A stretch of 64,000 nucleotides of DNA from Elymus sibiricus (taxonomy: Eukaryota; Streptophyta; Magnoliopsida; Poales; Poaceae): the NCBI GenBank assembly GCA_039707655.1, contig CM077670.1:144006001-144070000 (forward strand), in the 5' to 3' direction. This document shows positions 1 through 9,944 of the stretch, one piece after another. Each line of letters opens with the position of its first letter. Position 1 is the stretch's first letter. The notes under the pieces are model-generated. The model saw only the letters and a list, made by a program, of their open reading frames with translations, ran no database searches and was not told the origin of the DNA. The position numbers were made by a program, and so were the translations under genes.

Positions 1-230
1 TACACACACACACACACACAATCTATATATATCTCCCTCTCTCTCTTAATACTATCTACGACTCTTTTCACTAATCTTAGTCACAAACACTATTTCTCTC
101 ACATGCATGCGCACACATGATCTCCGCCGCCCCCCTTATACATATCTCTGCCTCGTGTCTCCCGCACGCACACTCTCTTTAGTCCTCTCTCACACGCATT
201 GTCTCCACCTCTCTTACTAGTTGATAGATA
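1..230. repeat. CA and CT simple-sequence DNA
   Basis: The window opens with about nine CA dinucleotides (2-20), followed by pyrimidine-rich DNA with CTCTCT and CACACA blocks. No reading frame or terminal motif is visible. It is simple-sequence filler. Confidence 0.8.
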
Positions 231-234
231 TGAT

Positions 235-640
235 TCCATCAGATCATTCGGTAGGAAATCCCTGACGGTTAAAGTGGATGGTGATAAGAGGCAAAGATTT
301 TCCCAAGTTGGGGCCCTTGCGATCGAGGAAATACCCTACCCTTGGTCGTGTATACTTTGATTGGGGTCTGTACAAAGTACATGTTAATACCAAGGGATTG
401 TGTGTATATATACTATCGACGAACTAGGCCCCCGGCCTATATAACATACCCGGGGACTAGGGTTACAAATCGTAGTCCACTTCATCAGTGGAGATAGAGT
501 CTTCCACGGCTCTGGTATCTTCGTCTTGTACGTCAAGTCAGTCTTCGTATAACGCGTCTCGCGCCGACCTATGTGGCGCAGGACGGAACCGACCCAGCGG
601 TCCTCACCTCGACCCACTAGACCAAAAAATGATGTGCCAC
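235..640 (-). mobile_element. probable Gypsy LTR fragment
   Basis: Read on the minus strand, this stretch has the texture of a grass Gypsy LTR. It has a GC-rich leader (CGGCGCGAGACG), then a TGTAACCCTAGTCCCCGGGT block directly followed by a TATATAGG-like box, then an AT-rich tail. No TG...CA ends, TSD, primer-binding site or polypurine tract was found, so it is a fragment. The call rests on resemblance to LTR promoter regions and is uncertain. Confidence 0.35.
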
Positions 641-1310
641 CACCACACCTCGCACACTCTCTACCCCCATAGGTCTCACTATATTCTCACACCCACACAT
701 ACCAACACACACACTATCTCTGCTCATGCCTCTCCCTGTCTCCTCTGCATATGGAAACTCACCATCTCTCATTGGGACATCCTATTCTTCTCTCTCTCTC
801 TCCCTCTCTCTCCCTCTCTCTCCCTATCTCTCTCGTCTCTCGTGCTTTCTCTTTCTCCCATCGCACCCCCCTATATCCACGCCTCTCTTGAATACGTACA
901 CATACCCTTTCCAGGCCCACCAAAATACGTCAACCACACATTCACGCATGTTACATCTCATTATCATGTGCTCTCCCAATGATCTAAAAAAGGCATTCGT
1001 TCACTTTTACTCCGCATACAAGATTTGTTTTGAATTGAAACTACATAGATTGTGACAAAACAAATATTTAAGAAAATCTATATATACAATACTACCAAGT
1101 TATATATGAAAATTAATTGCATGGTGCATCCAATGATATTTGTACCGTATTGTGAATGTTTACATTTTTATCCTATAAAATTAGTCACAATAAAGAGAAC
1201 GAAGGGCATCTCACACTCTCCATCGCACACCCCCTCTCTCTACACCCTTTTCACGTACGCACACAAACTATCTCTTAGCCCTCTAAAAGTACGCCCCCAT
1301 ACACATTCAC
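641..1310. other. no gene seen; low-complexity pyrimidine DNA
   Basis: A CTCTCTCC microsatellite lies at about 786-842, and the surrounding DNA is rich in CACACA and CTCT. Open frames on the plus strand here are products of the pyrimidine bias (long Ser/Leu/Pro runs) and have no protein-like features. Confidence 0.7.
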
Positions 1311-1311
1311 G

Positions 1312-1560
1312 CGTGACGGTCACTATATTTCAAGTGAAAGCACAATACGGTCTCTGGATTTAGAATGTGCTCATTACGGTCAACATATACATTTTTTGGT
1401 GATTATATGGTCACTAGCTCACCGTAGAGCTCCGTATTTTGATGGTGACACTGACGGTCATTGTATTTGAAACGAAAGCACGATACGCTCAGCATATACA
1501 TTTTGTGGTGATTATACAATCACTGGCTCACCGTACAGCTACATATTTTGTTGATGACAT
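1312..1560. repeat. two-copy tandem repeat, unit about 110-130 bp
   Basis: Two diverged direct copies lie head to tail. Both carry ACGGTCA, GAAAGCACRATACG, CATATACATTTT, GGTGATTATA and CTCACCGTA in the same order, the first from about 1312 and the second from about 1452. No coding potential is seen. Confidence 0.6.
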
Positions 1561-1639
1561 GATCAATTGACCAGTCAAACAGTCCACGTGGCACAACTAG
1601 TGTTGCATCAGAAGCACACATTATCTCCCTAACATAGGG

Positions 1640-1790
1640 CCCACCTATCAGCGGGTATAAGAAAGAAACAAATGGTAATAAATTAGTGCTCGGTGGGGAT
1701 TCGAAGTCGAGACCTTAGGTTTGTAGCCCGTGTGCGATAACCAGAGCGGACAAGGTCGCCTAGTGATGATATGCTAAGCCGTCCTTTTAA
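1640..1790 (-). repeat. tRNA-like / SINE-like segment
   Basis: On the minus strand, about 75 bases between 1765 and 1690 resemble a decayed tRNA. They contain a GGTTATCGCACACGGG stretch near an A-box position and CTTCGAATCC, one base from the B-box core. A clean cloverleaf cannot be drawn, so this is better read as a tRNA-derived SINE or pseudo-tRNA than as a working tRNA gene. No poly-A tail or TSD was identified. Confidence 0.3.
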
Positions 1791-1861
1791 TACGCAGGAG
1801 CTACTGTGGTGAATACACACACATCACACATGCGGACAAACACGTACGCAACGTCCGCATG

Positions 1862-2075
1862 TATGCATGCAATACTCACACGTACACATGCACGCACGCA
1901 ACACTCGCACTCAAGCATGCATGCAACACTCACACGTACACATGCACGCACGCAACACTCGCACGAACACACGCACTCAAGCATGCATGCAGCACTCACA
2001 CGTACACATGCACGCCTGGAACACTCGCACGAACACACACACGCATGCATGCACACAGCACAAGACGCAACACAC
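1862..2075. repeat. CATGCATG/CACACGTACA minisatellite, about 3.5 copies
   Basis: Each copy begins ATGCATGCA, continues with ACTCACACGTACACATGCAC, then ACACTCGCAC and a CTCAAGC or GAACACAC tail. Units start near 1862, 1917 and 1983, with a partial unit at 2043. Unit length is about 55-66 bp, varying by an inserted GAACACACG block. All frames on both strands stay open here, which is a result of the repeat and not evidence for protein. Confidence 0.85.
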
Positions 2076-2484
2076 ACGCCCACGCTCAAGTGCTCAACCT
2101 ACACATGCATGCGCACATATACACAGCCAGGGTGGTTCACGCGCAAGGGCCAGTTCCGCGGGGTCGCAGGTTTGACCCCTCACGCACCTGCGTAAATTTT
2201 TGTTTACCAACTAATAGGTGGGACCCGCAAGCCACATGGCCAGTTTGACCAGTCGACAGAGTGCCACGTAGACTTTTTGATCGGTCAACTGAGTGCAATT
2301 TGTAATTACGATTTTCATATCCGTATTGGGCCGGCGGGTTTCGGATGTTTAGTCCCACCTCGCCGCGTGAGGAGCTGGTCGACTGGCTCAAATATCCGGG
2401 TCGTCCTGAAGTGATAAGCTGCAGTCATCATTGCACCCTTTGTTAAGGACATGAATTGTTAATAATATTAATCTTCTCTGTGAT
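2076..2484. other. no gene seen
   Basis: Unique-looking DNA with no convincing open frame. It contains a GGTCGCAGGTTTGACCCC box weakly like a Pol III B-box and a TTTGACCAGTCGAC / GCCACGTAG stretch that echoes one at about 1565-1595. No element borders could be set. Confidence 0.4.
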
Positions 2485-2625
2485 ATAAAGGCTGCTTGTA
2501 GTGGTTAGTATCATAACTATTATTCCTAAATATGTTTATTATGATAGGGTATCTGATATGATATTCAACCCTCTCTTTCTTCATTTAGTTATATGCCACC
2601 TCAGCATTGCTGCAGGTGGTACCGC
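2485..2625. mobile_element. MITE-like remnant (GTATCAT type)
   Basis: The order GTAGTGGTTAGTATCATAAC ... GGTATCTGATATGATA ... CCTCTCTTTCTTCATTTAG ... ATGCCACCTCAGCA is typical of a common grass MITE with repeated GTATCAT boxes. One terminus seems present near 2488. The other end and the TSD are not clear. Identification is by resemblance only. Confidence 0.4.
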
Positions 2626-2954
2626 TATGTGCTCGGTCACAAGCATTTCACAAGCATTCAAGTCTACCGCACATGCCACCAGACAACCACACGCTGTTGG
2701 CGCGCAGTCCGGTGCGTGACAAATATTTGCAGAATTTCTGGTTTGGCGCCAAAACCCGAGCCTCTGCATTAACTTCCTGCCCCACCCCGCCCAGCACATT
2801 CAAATCCCTCATTTGCCGCGAAATTTTGCAGTGTGTTGTTGTTTTCAGGGATATTTTGCTATGTGAAAACAAATTTAAATATCAACGAATAATCGGTGTC
2901 CGGGGTATTTTGTCAGGACACGGTTGAATGGCCTCATATTACTAGTTAGTTTGT

Positions 2955-2986
2955 ACTAGCACTAGTACTAGTACTAGTACTAGTGT
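2955..2986. repeat. ACTAGT microsatellite
   Basis: About five consecutive ACTAGT hexamers, each a SpeI palindrome, followed by a TAGTAGGAGCAGGAGTAGTA tract. Simple-sequence DNA. Confidence 0.85.
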
Positions 2987-3099
2987 AGAGTAGTAGGAGC
3001 AGGAGTAGTACAATGGTAGTAGTACAAACCAGTACGAGTCCCATCGGACACCAATTTTCTTGGAGTCCGTGCTATAGCTAGCACTTCTCCCTCCTCGTT

Positions 3100-3415
3100 C
3101 CTCTAAACTCAGCCGACGCGCGGCGGGCAGGGTGGGGGTTTGCCGAAAGTCGGTTTGCTTAACAACGGTCCCAGATGTCAGTGAACATGGAACACGCGTT
3201 CCCTAGCTTGAGCGGCGTGCCAGACCGAATGTGTGGAGGTGCGACGCGAATGCGGCAGGCTTTTCATTTTGAACTCGTAAGTTGTAACATTTGGTTCTGC
3301 TCCTTGGAGCGACGATAGACATAAATAACGATTGAAAACACTAGGGCGGGGCTTTTCCCGCGCGATAAGAGGGGGAGTTTGCCAGCTTGGCAAATCGTCG
3401 GTTTGCTCACATGCA
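3100..3415 (-). repeat. dispersed repeat R, copy 1 (inverted)
   Basis: Read on the minus strand from about 3406 to 3288 this matches, with many substitutions, plus-strand segments at 4043-4165 and 4550-4700. Shared blocks in order are GCAAACCGAC, CCAA(A/G)CTCCC, CGCG(G)GAAAAG, CGCCC, a TTTTCAAT-like block and AGCA(A/G)AACCAA. No function is recognised. It may be a decayed element or exon family. Confidence 0.45.
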
Positions 3416-3594
3416 GACCCACATGTTACTCATATGCCTTGGTAATGGGGATTGAGCGGCGGGCCGGAACATATTGTTACTTCAATTACTATTCATGTTG
3501 CATGTACATTAAAATTTCATTGAAATGTACTCAACAACGTGCGGGCTAGTATCATCTAGTGATCTGAAAGGGCCCACTTCAAAAAAGAAAGAAA

Positions 3595-4000
3595 GGCGAT
3601 TCGGTGCCCAGGCTCATCTGCACCCGGTCGGAAAAAAAATCACAAAAAATTAAAAAAATCATAAGATTCCAGTTTTTTTTTGCATGGTTGAAAATTTGAT
3701 GCGTGAGGTCCGCTCCAGTTTTCAAGTCATTCGGACATCTGAGGAGCTCTCGGCAAAAAAGACAAATCGGGTCAGAACAGTGCATGAACAGTAAACCTTT
3801 TTTATAGACCCCGAATTTGTCTTTTTTGCCGAGAGCTGCTCAGATGTCCAAATGATTTGAAAATTGGAGCAGACCTCACGCATCATATTAACTACCAGGC
3901 AAAAATAATTGGAATTTTTGAATTTTTCTAGTATTTGTTTTGATTTTTTTTCTTCAGCGTGGGTGCAAATGAACCTGGGCTCAGAAGTGGATTATCGCCC
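3595..4000. mobile_element. long-hairpin (foldback) MITE
   Basis: The two halves are inverted complements: GGCGAT...CCCAGGCTCATCTGCACCC at the left end matches GGGTGCAAATGAACCTGGG...ATCGCC at the right. Inner blocks also pair (TGCGTGAGGTCYGCTCCA, GCCGAGAGCT, AGACAAAT). The loop is about 45 bases around GAACAGTGCATGAACAGTAAA. Arms are roughly 185 bp with scattered mismatches. It encodes nothing. A transcript would fold into a near-perfect stem. TSDs were not resolved, so the superfamily is left open. Confidence 0.75.
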
Positions 4001-4042
4001 ACTACACATTCAAGCATTTCACATCGTTCTCTCGCTCTCTCT

Positions 4043-4500
4043 GTCAAACCGACTATGCCAAACTCCCTTGCCTACCGCGTGGGAAAAGACTCGCCCTTGG
4101 TTTTTTAATCAGGTATTGCATCGATGGATCGCGCGAAGCAACAAAACCAAGTTTTACAAGACTACTGGTACTACTACTACAGTACACTCGGCTGCCATGT
4201 CTTGTACTCCTCCGTCGTAAAGAGTGGAGATGCTCGCTTTCATAAATGTTCTGCTTCCATTCGCCAACATGTGGGACATCTAGCATCCGGGTCCACATGC
4301 CATGCACCAAATAACAGTGCAGAACAGCAGGGGGGACGCACCCCGGTTGTGGCGCCACAGTAGTACTAATGAGCAATGAGGCGTCAAATCACAAAGCCGC
4401 ACCTTTCCAACCATCATTTCACTCTTTGCTGAATCTGCTTCTCCATCATCTTCTTCAACAAAACCACGTGTTGCTTCTGCCATTGTTCTAATTTTTCATG
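4043..4500 (-). repeat. repeat unit R-C, copy 2
   Basis: This begins with an R repeat (4043-4165) followed by a C repeat (about 4260-4500). On the minus strand the C part encodes a peptide starting MAEAT at 4483 with the acidic stretch EEDDGEADSAKSEMMV. That is nearly the same as the plus-strand peptide at 10962. Beyond the peptide, similarity continues through the GTGCATGGCATGTGGACC and CCCACATGT blocks. It is a diverged relative of the 10950-11215 segment, inverted relative to it. Confidence 0.55.
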
Positions 4501-4549
4501 AGGGACGCACATCCGCTTGGTACATCACTGACACGTGTGACCGCATGTT

Positions 4550-5210
4550 AGCAAACCGACAGGCCAAGCTCCCCCGCCCACCGCTCGGCAAAAGCACCTC
4601 CTTTTTACTAAATTGGATATCTACTTTTAGATCAATAAAATCAAGATTTGTATATATCGCACCAAGAAGCAAAACCAAGTGGTACGCTTTACAGTTCAAG
4701 ACAAAATGGTGGCACACTTCCAGCATGGCTTTCGCGTTCGCGTTGCAAGTCCGCAGGGTCAATCCGCACACGAAATGGCGACACCAAAAATGCTGCACTC
4801 ACGGGCCTTTACGGGGCTAATACGGGCATCTTCCAACTAATCAAACTAGACCCCCTCTGATTTCAAGGGGGTGGGCCCCTTCCCACCCCCTAAATCCAAT
4901 CCTAATCCTCCACGTTTGCTACTCCGTAAAGTCTATAAAAATCCTCCCCGTGAGTCTAGCATTGCTCATGGCGACACATTAATAGCACGCCTTTCGCCGA
5001 CATGTGGGACATCCACCATCCTGGTCCACGTGCCATGCACCAAAGTTCGGAGCAGCGGGGGGAGGCACCCGGGTCGTAGCGCCGCAGTACTAGTAAATGA
5101 GCAATGAGGTGTCAAATCACAAAGCCCCACCTTGCCCGTAGTAAGCTGGACGGAGCAGGGGAGTACAAAAAATTGTGGAAGCAGCTTCGACCCAAAGGCA
5201 GTGACACGTG
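4550..5210 (-). repeat. repeat unit R-C, copy 3
   Basis: An R repeat (4550-4700) is again followed, about 285 bp later, by a C repeat (about 4985-5150). The C part shares CATGTGGGACATC, GGTCCACGTGCCATGCACCA, GAGCAATGAGGTGTCAAATC and ACAAAGCC with copy 2, in the same orientation. The acidic peptide is not preserved. Together with copy 2 it forms an old tandem duplication of about 0.7 kb. Confidence 0.5.
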
Positions 5211-5303
5211 GGTCCCGCATTTTGATATACCCGCGGCCTCCTTTGGTTCACGGGGTAGGAATATTATAGGAGTATGAAAGTTGTAGGAAAAGAGATGACG
5301 TAC

Positions 5304-5587
5304 GACCTCCTTTGGTTTGTAGGAATTTCATAGTATAGGATTTTCGAAGGAAAAATTCCTTTGGAGCTCTGTGGTTTGTAGGAATGAATTCCTAATCCTA
5401 TGTAGGATAGGAACTAGCCCTTCACATTTTAAAGGAAAAAAATCATTACCCTAGACTCAATGGAAAAATTCCTATCCTATGCATCAAATGACATTTCTTT
5501 CTCTATAGGAATTGAGATGCATGTCATCTCACTTCCTATGTTTTTCCTATTCCTATGATATTCCTATCCTATGAACCAAAGGAGGAC
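5304..5587. mobile_element. inner MITE 1 (Tourist/PIF-like)
   Basis: The ends ACCTCCTTTGGTTTGTAGGAA and CCTATGAACCAAAGGAGG are inverted repeats. The interior carries TAGGATAGGAA and TTCCTATCCTA boxes in opposite orientation, so the whole element can fold. Length is about 284 bp. The TSD is degraded (TAC/AAC). Confidence 0.75.
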
Positions 5588-5691
5588 AACATATATCTCA
5601 AATCCTTTGAGTAGGGATAGGAAAAGAGATGTCATTTGGTTCACATCATATGAATTTTTCCATTGAGTCTTAATGTTTATTTTCCCCTTAA

Positions 5692-5985
5692 GGCCTCCTT
5701 TGGTTGATTGGATAGGAATGTCATAGGAATAGGAAAATCATAGGAAGTGAGATGACATGCATCTCAATTCCTATGGGAAAGAGATGTCATTTGAAGCATA
5801 GGATAGGAATTTTTCTATTGAGTCTAGGCTAATGTTTTTTTTCCTTTGAAATGTGAAGGATTGATTCCTATCCTACATAGGAATAGGAATCCATTCCTAC
5901 AAACCAAAGTGCTCCAAAGGAATTTTTCCTTCGAAAATCCTATCCTATACAATTCCTATAAAAATCCTACAAACCAAAGGAGGCC
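5692..5985. mobile_element. inner MITE 2 (Tourist/PIF-like) with TAA target duplication
   Basis: The 294 bp element has ends GGCCTCCTTTGG and CCAAAGGAGGCC, flanked on both sides by TAA (5689-5691 and 5986-5988). A three-base TWA duplication is the hallmark of PIF/Harbinger-Tourist insertion. The interior is made of inverted TAGGAATAGGA boxes. It is the best preserved of the three family members here and so probably the most recent. Confidence 0.85.
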
Positions 5986-6112
5986 TAAATGTGGAGTATA
6001 GGAATCCATTCCTATGAACCAAATGGCTCTAAAGGAAAAATTCCTATAAAAATCCGATCATATAGAATTCCTATAATATTCCTCCACACCAAAGGAGGGT
6101 TGAAATTGCTGT

Positions 6113-6270
6113 AGGTGATACGGCGGTCTTCCTTTGCCGAGTGTCGGCTGACGGAGACTTGGCTAACAAACTTGGCGAAGTGTGGCACTCGGCAATAGAG
6201 CAGTGCCACGCGTCGAGTCCTTACTCGATGGGACATTGCCGAGTTTAGAACTTAGCAAAATATTTGCCCG
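6113..6270. repeat. TTTGCCGAGTGTC palindromic repeat remnant
   Basis: CTTTGCCGAGTGTCGG at about 6133 is answered by inverted CACTCGGCAA (6189) and direct TTGCCGAGTTT (6236). TTTGCCGAGTGTC boxes are typical subterminal repeats of some grass CACTA elements, but no CACTA terminus is next to them. It is treated as an unassigned remnant. Confidence 0.4.
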
Positions 6271-7270
6271 GTTCTGCTAATGAAGGAACACGCTATATTT
6301 CATCTCTCTACTGATCCCGATCGTTCTTTCTCTCTCCTTAGTTAGAGGACTCAATCCTACGATGTCTCTCGCTCTCTCTCACAACAAACACGCACATACG
6401 GCCCCTCTTTATCGAAGACACACTAGTACATTCCTCCCCCATCTCTATAGATATCTCTCGATGATGAATGGAATGATATATGCTGGGTTTTCTATATGTG
6501 CATTTTGTTCTACGAAAACTTGGTAAAAGTTTGTGAGGTTTCAATTTTCAATAAAGCTATATGCACTATATTTTGGAACGGAGGGAGCATACGGCAGGTC
6601 GGCAGTTGCGAACACTCACGTGGAAATTTTATGTGTCAGAGGAGTGGTTGTTCTGTCAAATGCCATGGCAAAACTGCCACCGTCAGATGTAGATCTGACG
6701 GTTCTTTGGGCGTTTGCCAGGAAACGGCTTGTGGTGAACGTTCGCCAGATATGATTTACGGACACACGCATTGCATTGACACGTTAACCCTCCCTCTCAC
6801 GCACGCTCACACGCACCTCACGACTCTCCCGAGACTTCTCGCACACACCATCTATCTGTACTCTGTAGGTAGACGTGACACACATATCTTTGCTCTTCAC
6901 ACCCTTCCCTAAGAACTTCTAAAAAATAAAAGACGTCACACAAATTTTTTTTAACTCAGACGTCACACACATATACATCTTACTCTAGGTGGAGTACGTA
7001 GTACACGAAGAGAAGCGGCGCACGCACGGACCAGTTCTCTAACACCCACGCGCGGGTACACGTACGAGCACATTTGTTTACAAAGAGGCATCCCAAGTGA
7101 CAATTTGACTCGTGCAGTTTTCAACTTCATGGAGGGTCGGGGACCACACGTGTACATAGTGCGACCTGGATGCGGTGGCGCGTTATTGATTGAGTTTTTT
7201 TTACTGGAACATTAAATGAAAATAGTGGTTCACGCTTATTCATTTTAAAAACGATTGCTATAAGAAAATC
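6271..7270. other. no gene seen; possible Stowaway end at about 6580
   Basis: GGAACGGAGGGAG at 6582-6594 is the terminal box of Stowaway (Tc1/Mariner) MITEs, but the partner terminus was not found upstream, so at most a truncated end remains. The rest is CT/CA-rich DNA with short open frames that have no protein character. Confidence 0.4.
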
Positions 7271-7277
7271 ACTCCAC

Positions 7278-7320
7278 TATATATATAAGTAGGAGCTTGA
7301 GCGCTTACTTTACTAGGGTT
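7278..7320 (+). promoter_or_regulatory. TATA box and pyrimidine-rich start region
   Basis: TATATATATAAG (7278-7289) is followed about 30 bases later by CTTTACTAGGGTTGCTCTCA and CTCTCATCCTCTCC, the layout of a plant core promoter with a Y-patch leader. It would drive transcription rightwards into 7310-7635. This is sequence resemblance only. Confidence 0.35.
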
Positions 7321-7635
7321 GCTCTCATTCACTCTCTCATCCTCTCCAGATATAAACAAGACAGCGGCGGCCACACGCTCTCTCTGCTCACCGCTGGTCA
7401 CACTTCCGGCTGGATCCTCTCCGCCGGCGAAGCAGAGAAGGTGCAGCGTTCAGGCGGTCGTCGGCGGCGAGGGAGGAGACCCACAGCTGCCGGCGCGTCC
7501 CGATCGGTGGCCCATTCCGTTCCGTCCGACACAGCCCCGGCTCGGGAGGACCTCCGACCCCTTCTTCCTCCCAGTCGTATTGTGGGCAGATCCGGCCTCC
7601 TGTCGCCCTCCTAGCCACATCCGGACGACCCTCAG
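7310..7635 (+). other. candidate first exon of an unknown transcript
   Basis: The segment follows the TATA box, is GC-rich and ends in CTCAG/GTATAA, a good plant 5' splice site at 7635. Open frames cross it (one from 7297 to 7614, another from 7319 past the donor to 7750), rich in Ser, Pro and Arg, with no recognisable domain. Possible continuing exons are weak: 8743-8785 (bounded by AAATCAG and CCAG/GTATTC) and 8867 onward. Joining them gives an immediate stop, so a non-coding or decayed transcript is as likely as a protein gene. Confidence 0.25.
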
Positions 7636-7778
7636 GTATAACTTTCTTCGAAACTGGCCTTGCTCTACTGCCCCAACCGCGTGGCTACGTGTGCATCTTT
7701 TTCTACTTCCTTCGGCTGTTCCAAAGCCACCTAAATTTTTACTATTATAGAGGTAAACCTACTTCATGGAGTCGAATC

Positions 7779-8030
7779 TAGGACTTTGTTCAAAAGGGAA
7801 GAAAGGGGGGAAAGCAACGGCATGAATCTAGGACTTGGTTCAAAGATGAAAGAAAAGGGGGAAAGTAGTAGAGACTGGCTACCCAACCGGTCCCTTGGTT
7901 GAAAAGGGGAAGAAAGTGGGGTGGATAGCGAAGCGTGGGGGGAAGTAGTAGTAAGATACTGGCTAGACCGGTCTCTTGGTCGAAAAAGGGAAGAAAGTGA
8001 GGGGGTGTTGGGGGGACAACGCAACTAAGA
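7779..8030. repeat. degenerate tandem repeat, TTGGTTCAAA-GGGAAGAAAG type
   Basis: Four diverged units share (T)CTTGGT(T/C)(C/G)AAAA-GGGAAGAAAG followed by G-rich DNA, near 7785, 7832, 7901 and 7973. The last two also share the preceding ACTGGCTA...ACCGGTC block. The stretch is purine-biased on the plus strand. No function is recognised. Confidence 0.6.
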
Positions 8031-8866
8031 ATGAGCAGGTCTAGATTTCCTGTGCTCACATAGGAAAAGGTCACTGAGGAGATAAAAAATTGGACAAATG
8101 CAGACATGCTGCCTGAATGTTTGCCGCTCTCGGCAACTAGATCTGCTTCACCACTTTATGCCCCTACTGTCCCTTTGACCTTATCGCTACCGTTTATCTA
8201 ATATCAGAGGAAAAATGAAGCAATGCCACTGTTAGCCTAATGTCACTTCTAAGTAATGCTGCTGTAAGTCTAGTGCCATCGATAAATTGAAGCAATGACA
8301 CCACCATTTTATGAAGTGCTTCTGTCTTGCTTTATTTCCCATGAATTCTGTTTTGCCAGTTACACTTAAATCTCACACCGCTAACATTGCTTCATCCCAT
8401 TGGAACTGCACAAATTTAATTGCACCATGCATGGATCTACTGACCATGTGCTACTCTCATGACAGTAATAGTAGTGTTGTTGTTCTGTATGTTAATCTAG
8501 TGCCAGTGTTGATGTGATGTGATGCTACTTCTTACTTAATGGCACTTTTTTCATACTGTCAATGTAATGCCATTCATAACACAAGAGATGTTGTTGTTAA
8601 TCATATGCCACTTCAGATAACTGCCACTGCTTAAATAACCATATTACATATTTGTGCAAACAGGGATCTCTATCTCCATATGATTTCTATTTGTGCAATC
8701 ATAAGCACACACCTCAATTTTAGTAGAACTACACAAAATCAGATGGCTGTTCCTACCTGCCGTCCTCTAGACACCCGTATTCCAGGTATTCCTATATTCA
8801 TAACTAGCTAGAATGACCAACGCAAGCTAAAAGAAACTGATTCGTATGTGGACTTCCTGATTGCAG
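8031..8866. other. no gene seen; intron-like AT-rich DNA
   Basis: T- and A-rich with recurring ATGCCACT / AGTGCCA boxes (about 8223, 8272, 8500, 8568, 8607) and no long frame. If a transcript starts at 7310, this would be its first intron. Confidence 0.4.
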
Positions 8867-9010
8867 TGTAGGAATGAGCCTGTCATGTGTGGCGGAGAAA
8901 ACACGCAGTGCGTCCGCGCCGTGAACTACACTCACTCCCAGTTTAAGGACGGCCCGAGGACGAGCCTGCATGGCTGCATGGAGGTTTTGGGGTCAGGTGC
9001 GCGTAAATGA
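8867..9010 (+). other. exon-like open segment
   Basis: After a TGATTGCAG acceptor (8866) the frame beginning TGTAGGAATG stays open for 47 codons to TGA near 9010. The product is Cys- and Asn-containing (VMCGGENTQC, VRAVNYTHSQFKDG) and looks more like protein than the low-complexity frames nearby. No family is recognised. It lacks its own good start codon context and could be an orphan exon of a decayed gene. Confidence 0.25.
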
Positions 9011-9944
9011 GGCATTGCGGTTTACTTATTTCTGCAAATAGCGGTGCTTAAATTTAGTGGAACTGCACAAGAAGTTCAGATGGTCAATCCACTTCAAGGT
9101 TCAGTTCAATATTCCAACTGAGAACACAATTATAATTTGTTATTCTGGAACGAGAGAACCTAACCCTGGATGGTGGCAACAAGAAAAACCAGAGTGAACC
9201 CCAGGAAATTAAATCTTGCCTAAGGAGGCCCTTTGCTCAGAGAAGCCTGACTTGATTTTTCCTGATTCGTAAACCTTCTCACAACTTTGTCTTTTGCTGT
9301 CAACTTCTAAAAGAGATGTTATGTTCTATGAATCATTGAGATGTATAAAAAAGTTGAACTTATGCTTTTGAAGTATTTTATGCAGCCGGCTTTATTGTGA
9401 ATGTTTAACATGAATGCTGGAGTAGCGTGTTAACATTTGGAATCTATATTGTGGCCTCAATTAACCGCATGAACCACTGTAACTAGATAAGTAGTTGCTT
9501 ATATGTCAGATAGCAGAGTATGAGTGTGAGCTGGTCGATCTAGTGTTGAAGTGATCTGCGCCAATGTGCTATGTTTGCACCAACTGTGCTTACAAGTGGG
9601 GTAGCACCAACAGTGAATTACCTACACTATGTATACATCGGCGCACCAAGAGTTGTCAAACAAGTATTTCATCAAACACACACTGCTCGTTTGATAAACA
9701 GTGGCAACTTATGTCTTACAATGCCATATTACATGAAAGAACTCATGAGGATGCATCTGTTTCGGCAAAACTTACGAGGGTTCTCACATGATTCACAGGC
9801 ACACAAAAGTAGCAGCAGTTCCCATAGAGGGATTCAAACAGAGTACTACCCCAAGAGGGCTCGATAATACGCAAGGTTCGGTAATTAAACAAAATCCAAG
9901 CTACTTTGAAACACTAACTGGGACAACTATTTCATGCCATCGAT
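9011..9944. other. no gene assigned; possible 3' flank of the minus-strand gene
   Basis: AT-rich DNA with a 98-codon plus-strand frame (9571-9867) that shows no domain. Because the coding end of the minus-strand gene is at 9945, the right half may be its 3' untranslated region. No firm polyadenylation signal was chosen. Confidence 0.35.

Larger units (their letters stand above)
5235..6100. mobile_element. Tourist/PIF-like MITE, split by two relatives
   Basis: The outer ends are GGCCTCCTTTGG (5235) and CCAAAGGAGGG (6099), an inverted pair. Two elements of the same family are embedded (5304-5587 and 5692-5985). Removing them leaves about 280 bp, the same size as each insert, which is why I read the outer pieces as one element rather than chance flanks. 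The outer TSD is not preserved. It encodes no protein and would have been mobilised in trans by a PIF/Harbinger transposase. Confidence 0.7.

Noticed and set aside
1806..2248. Overlapping long open frames on both strands over the minisatellite
   Set aside because: They are products of the tandem repeat. The translations are His/Thr/Cys repeats with no domain and no start context.
6567..6596. Stowaway MITE
   Set aside because: Only one terminal box (GGAACGGAGGGAG) is present. No matching left end or TA duplication was found, so a complete element is not claimed.
9564..9867. Plus-strand ORFs of 75 and 98 codons
   Set aside because: No protein-like features, and they lie in the probable 3' flank of the minus-strand gene-like unit.
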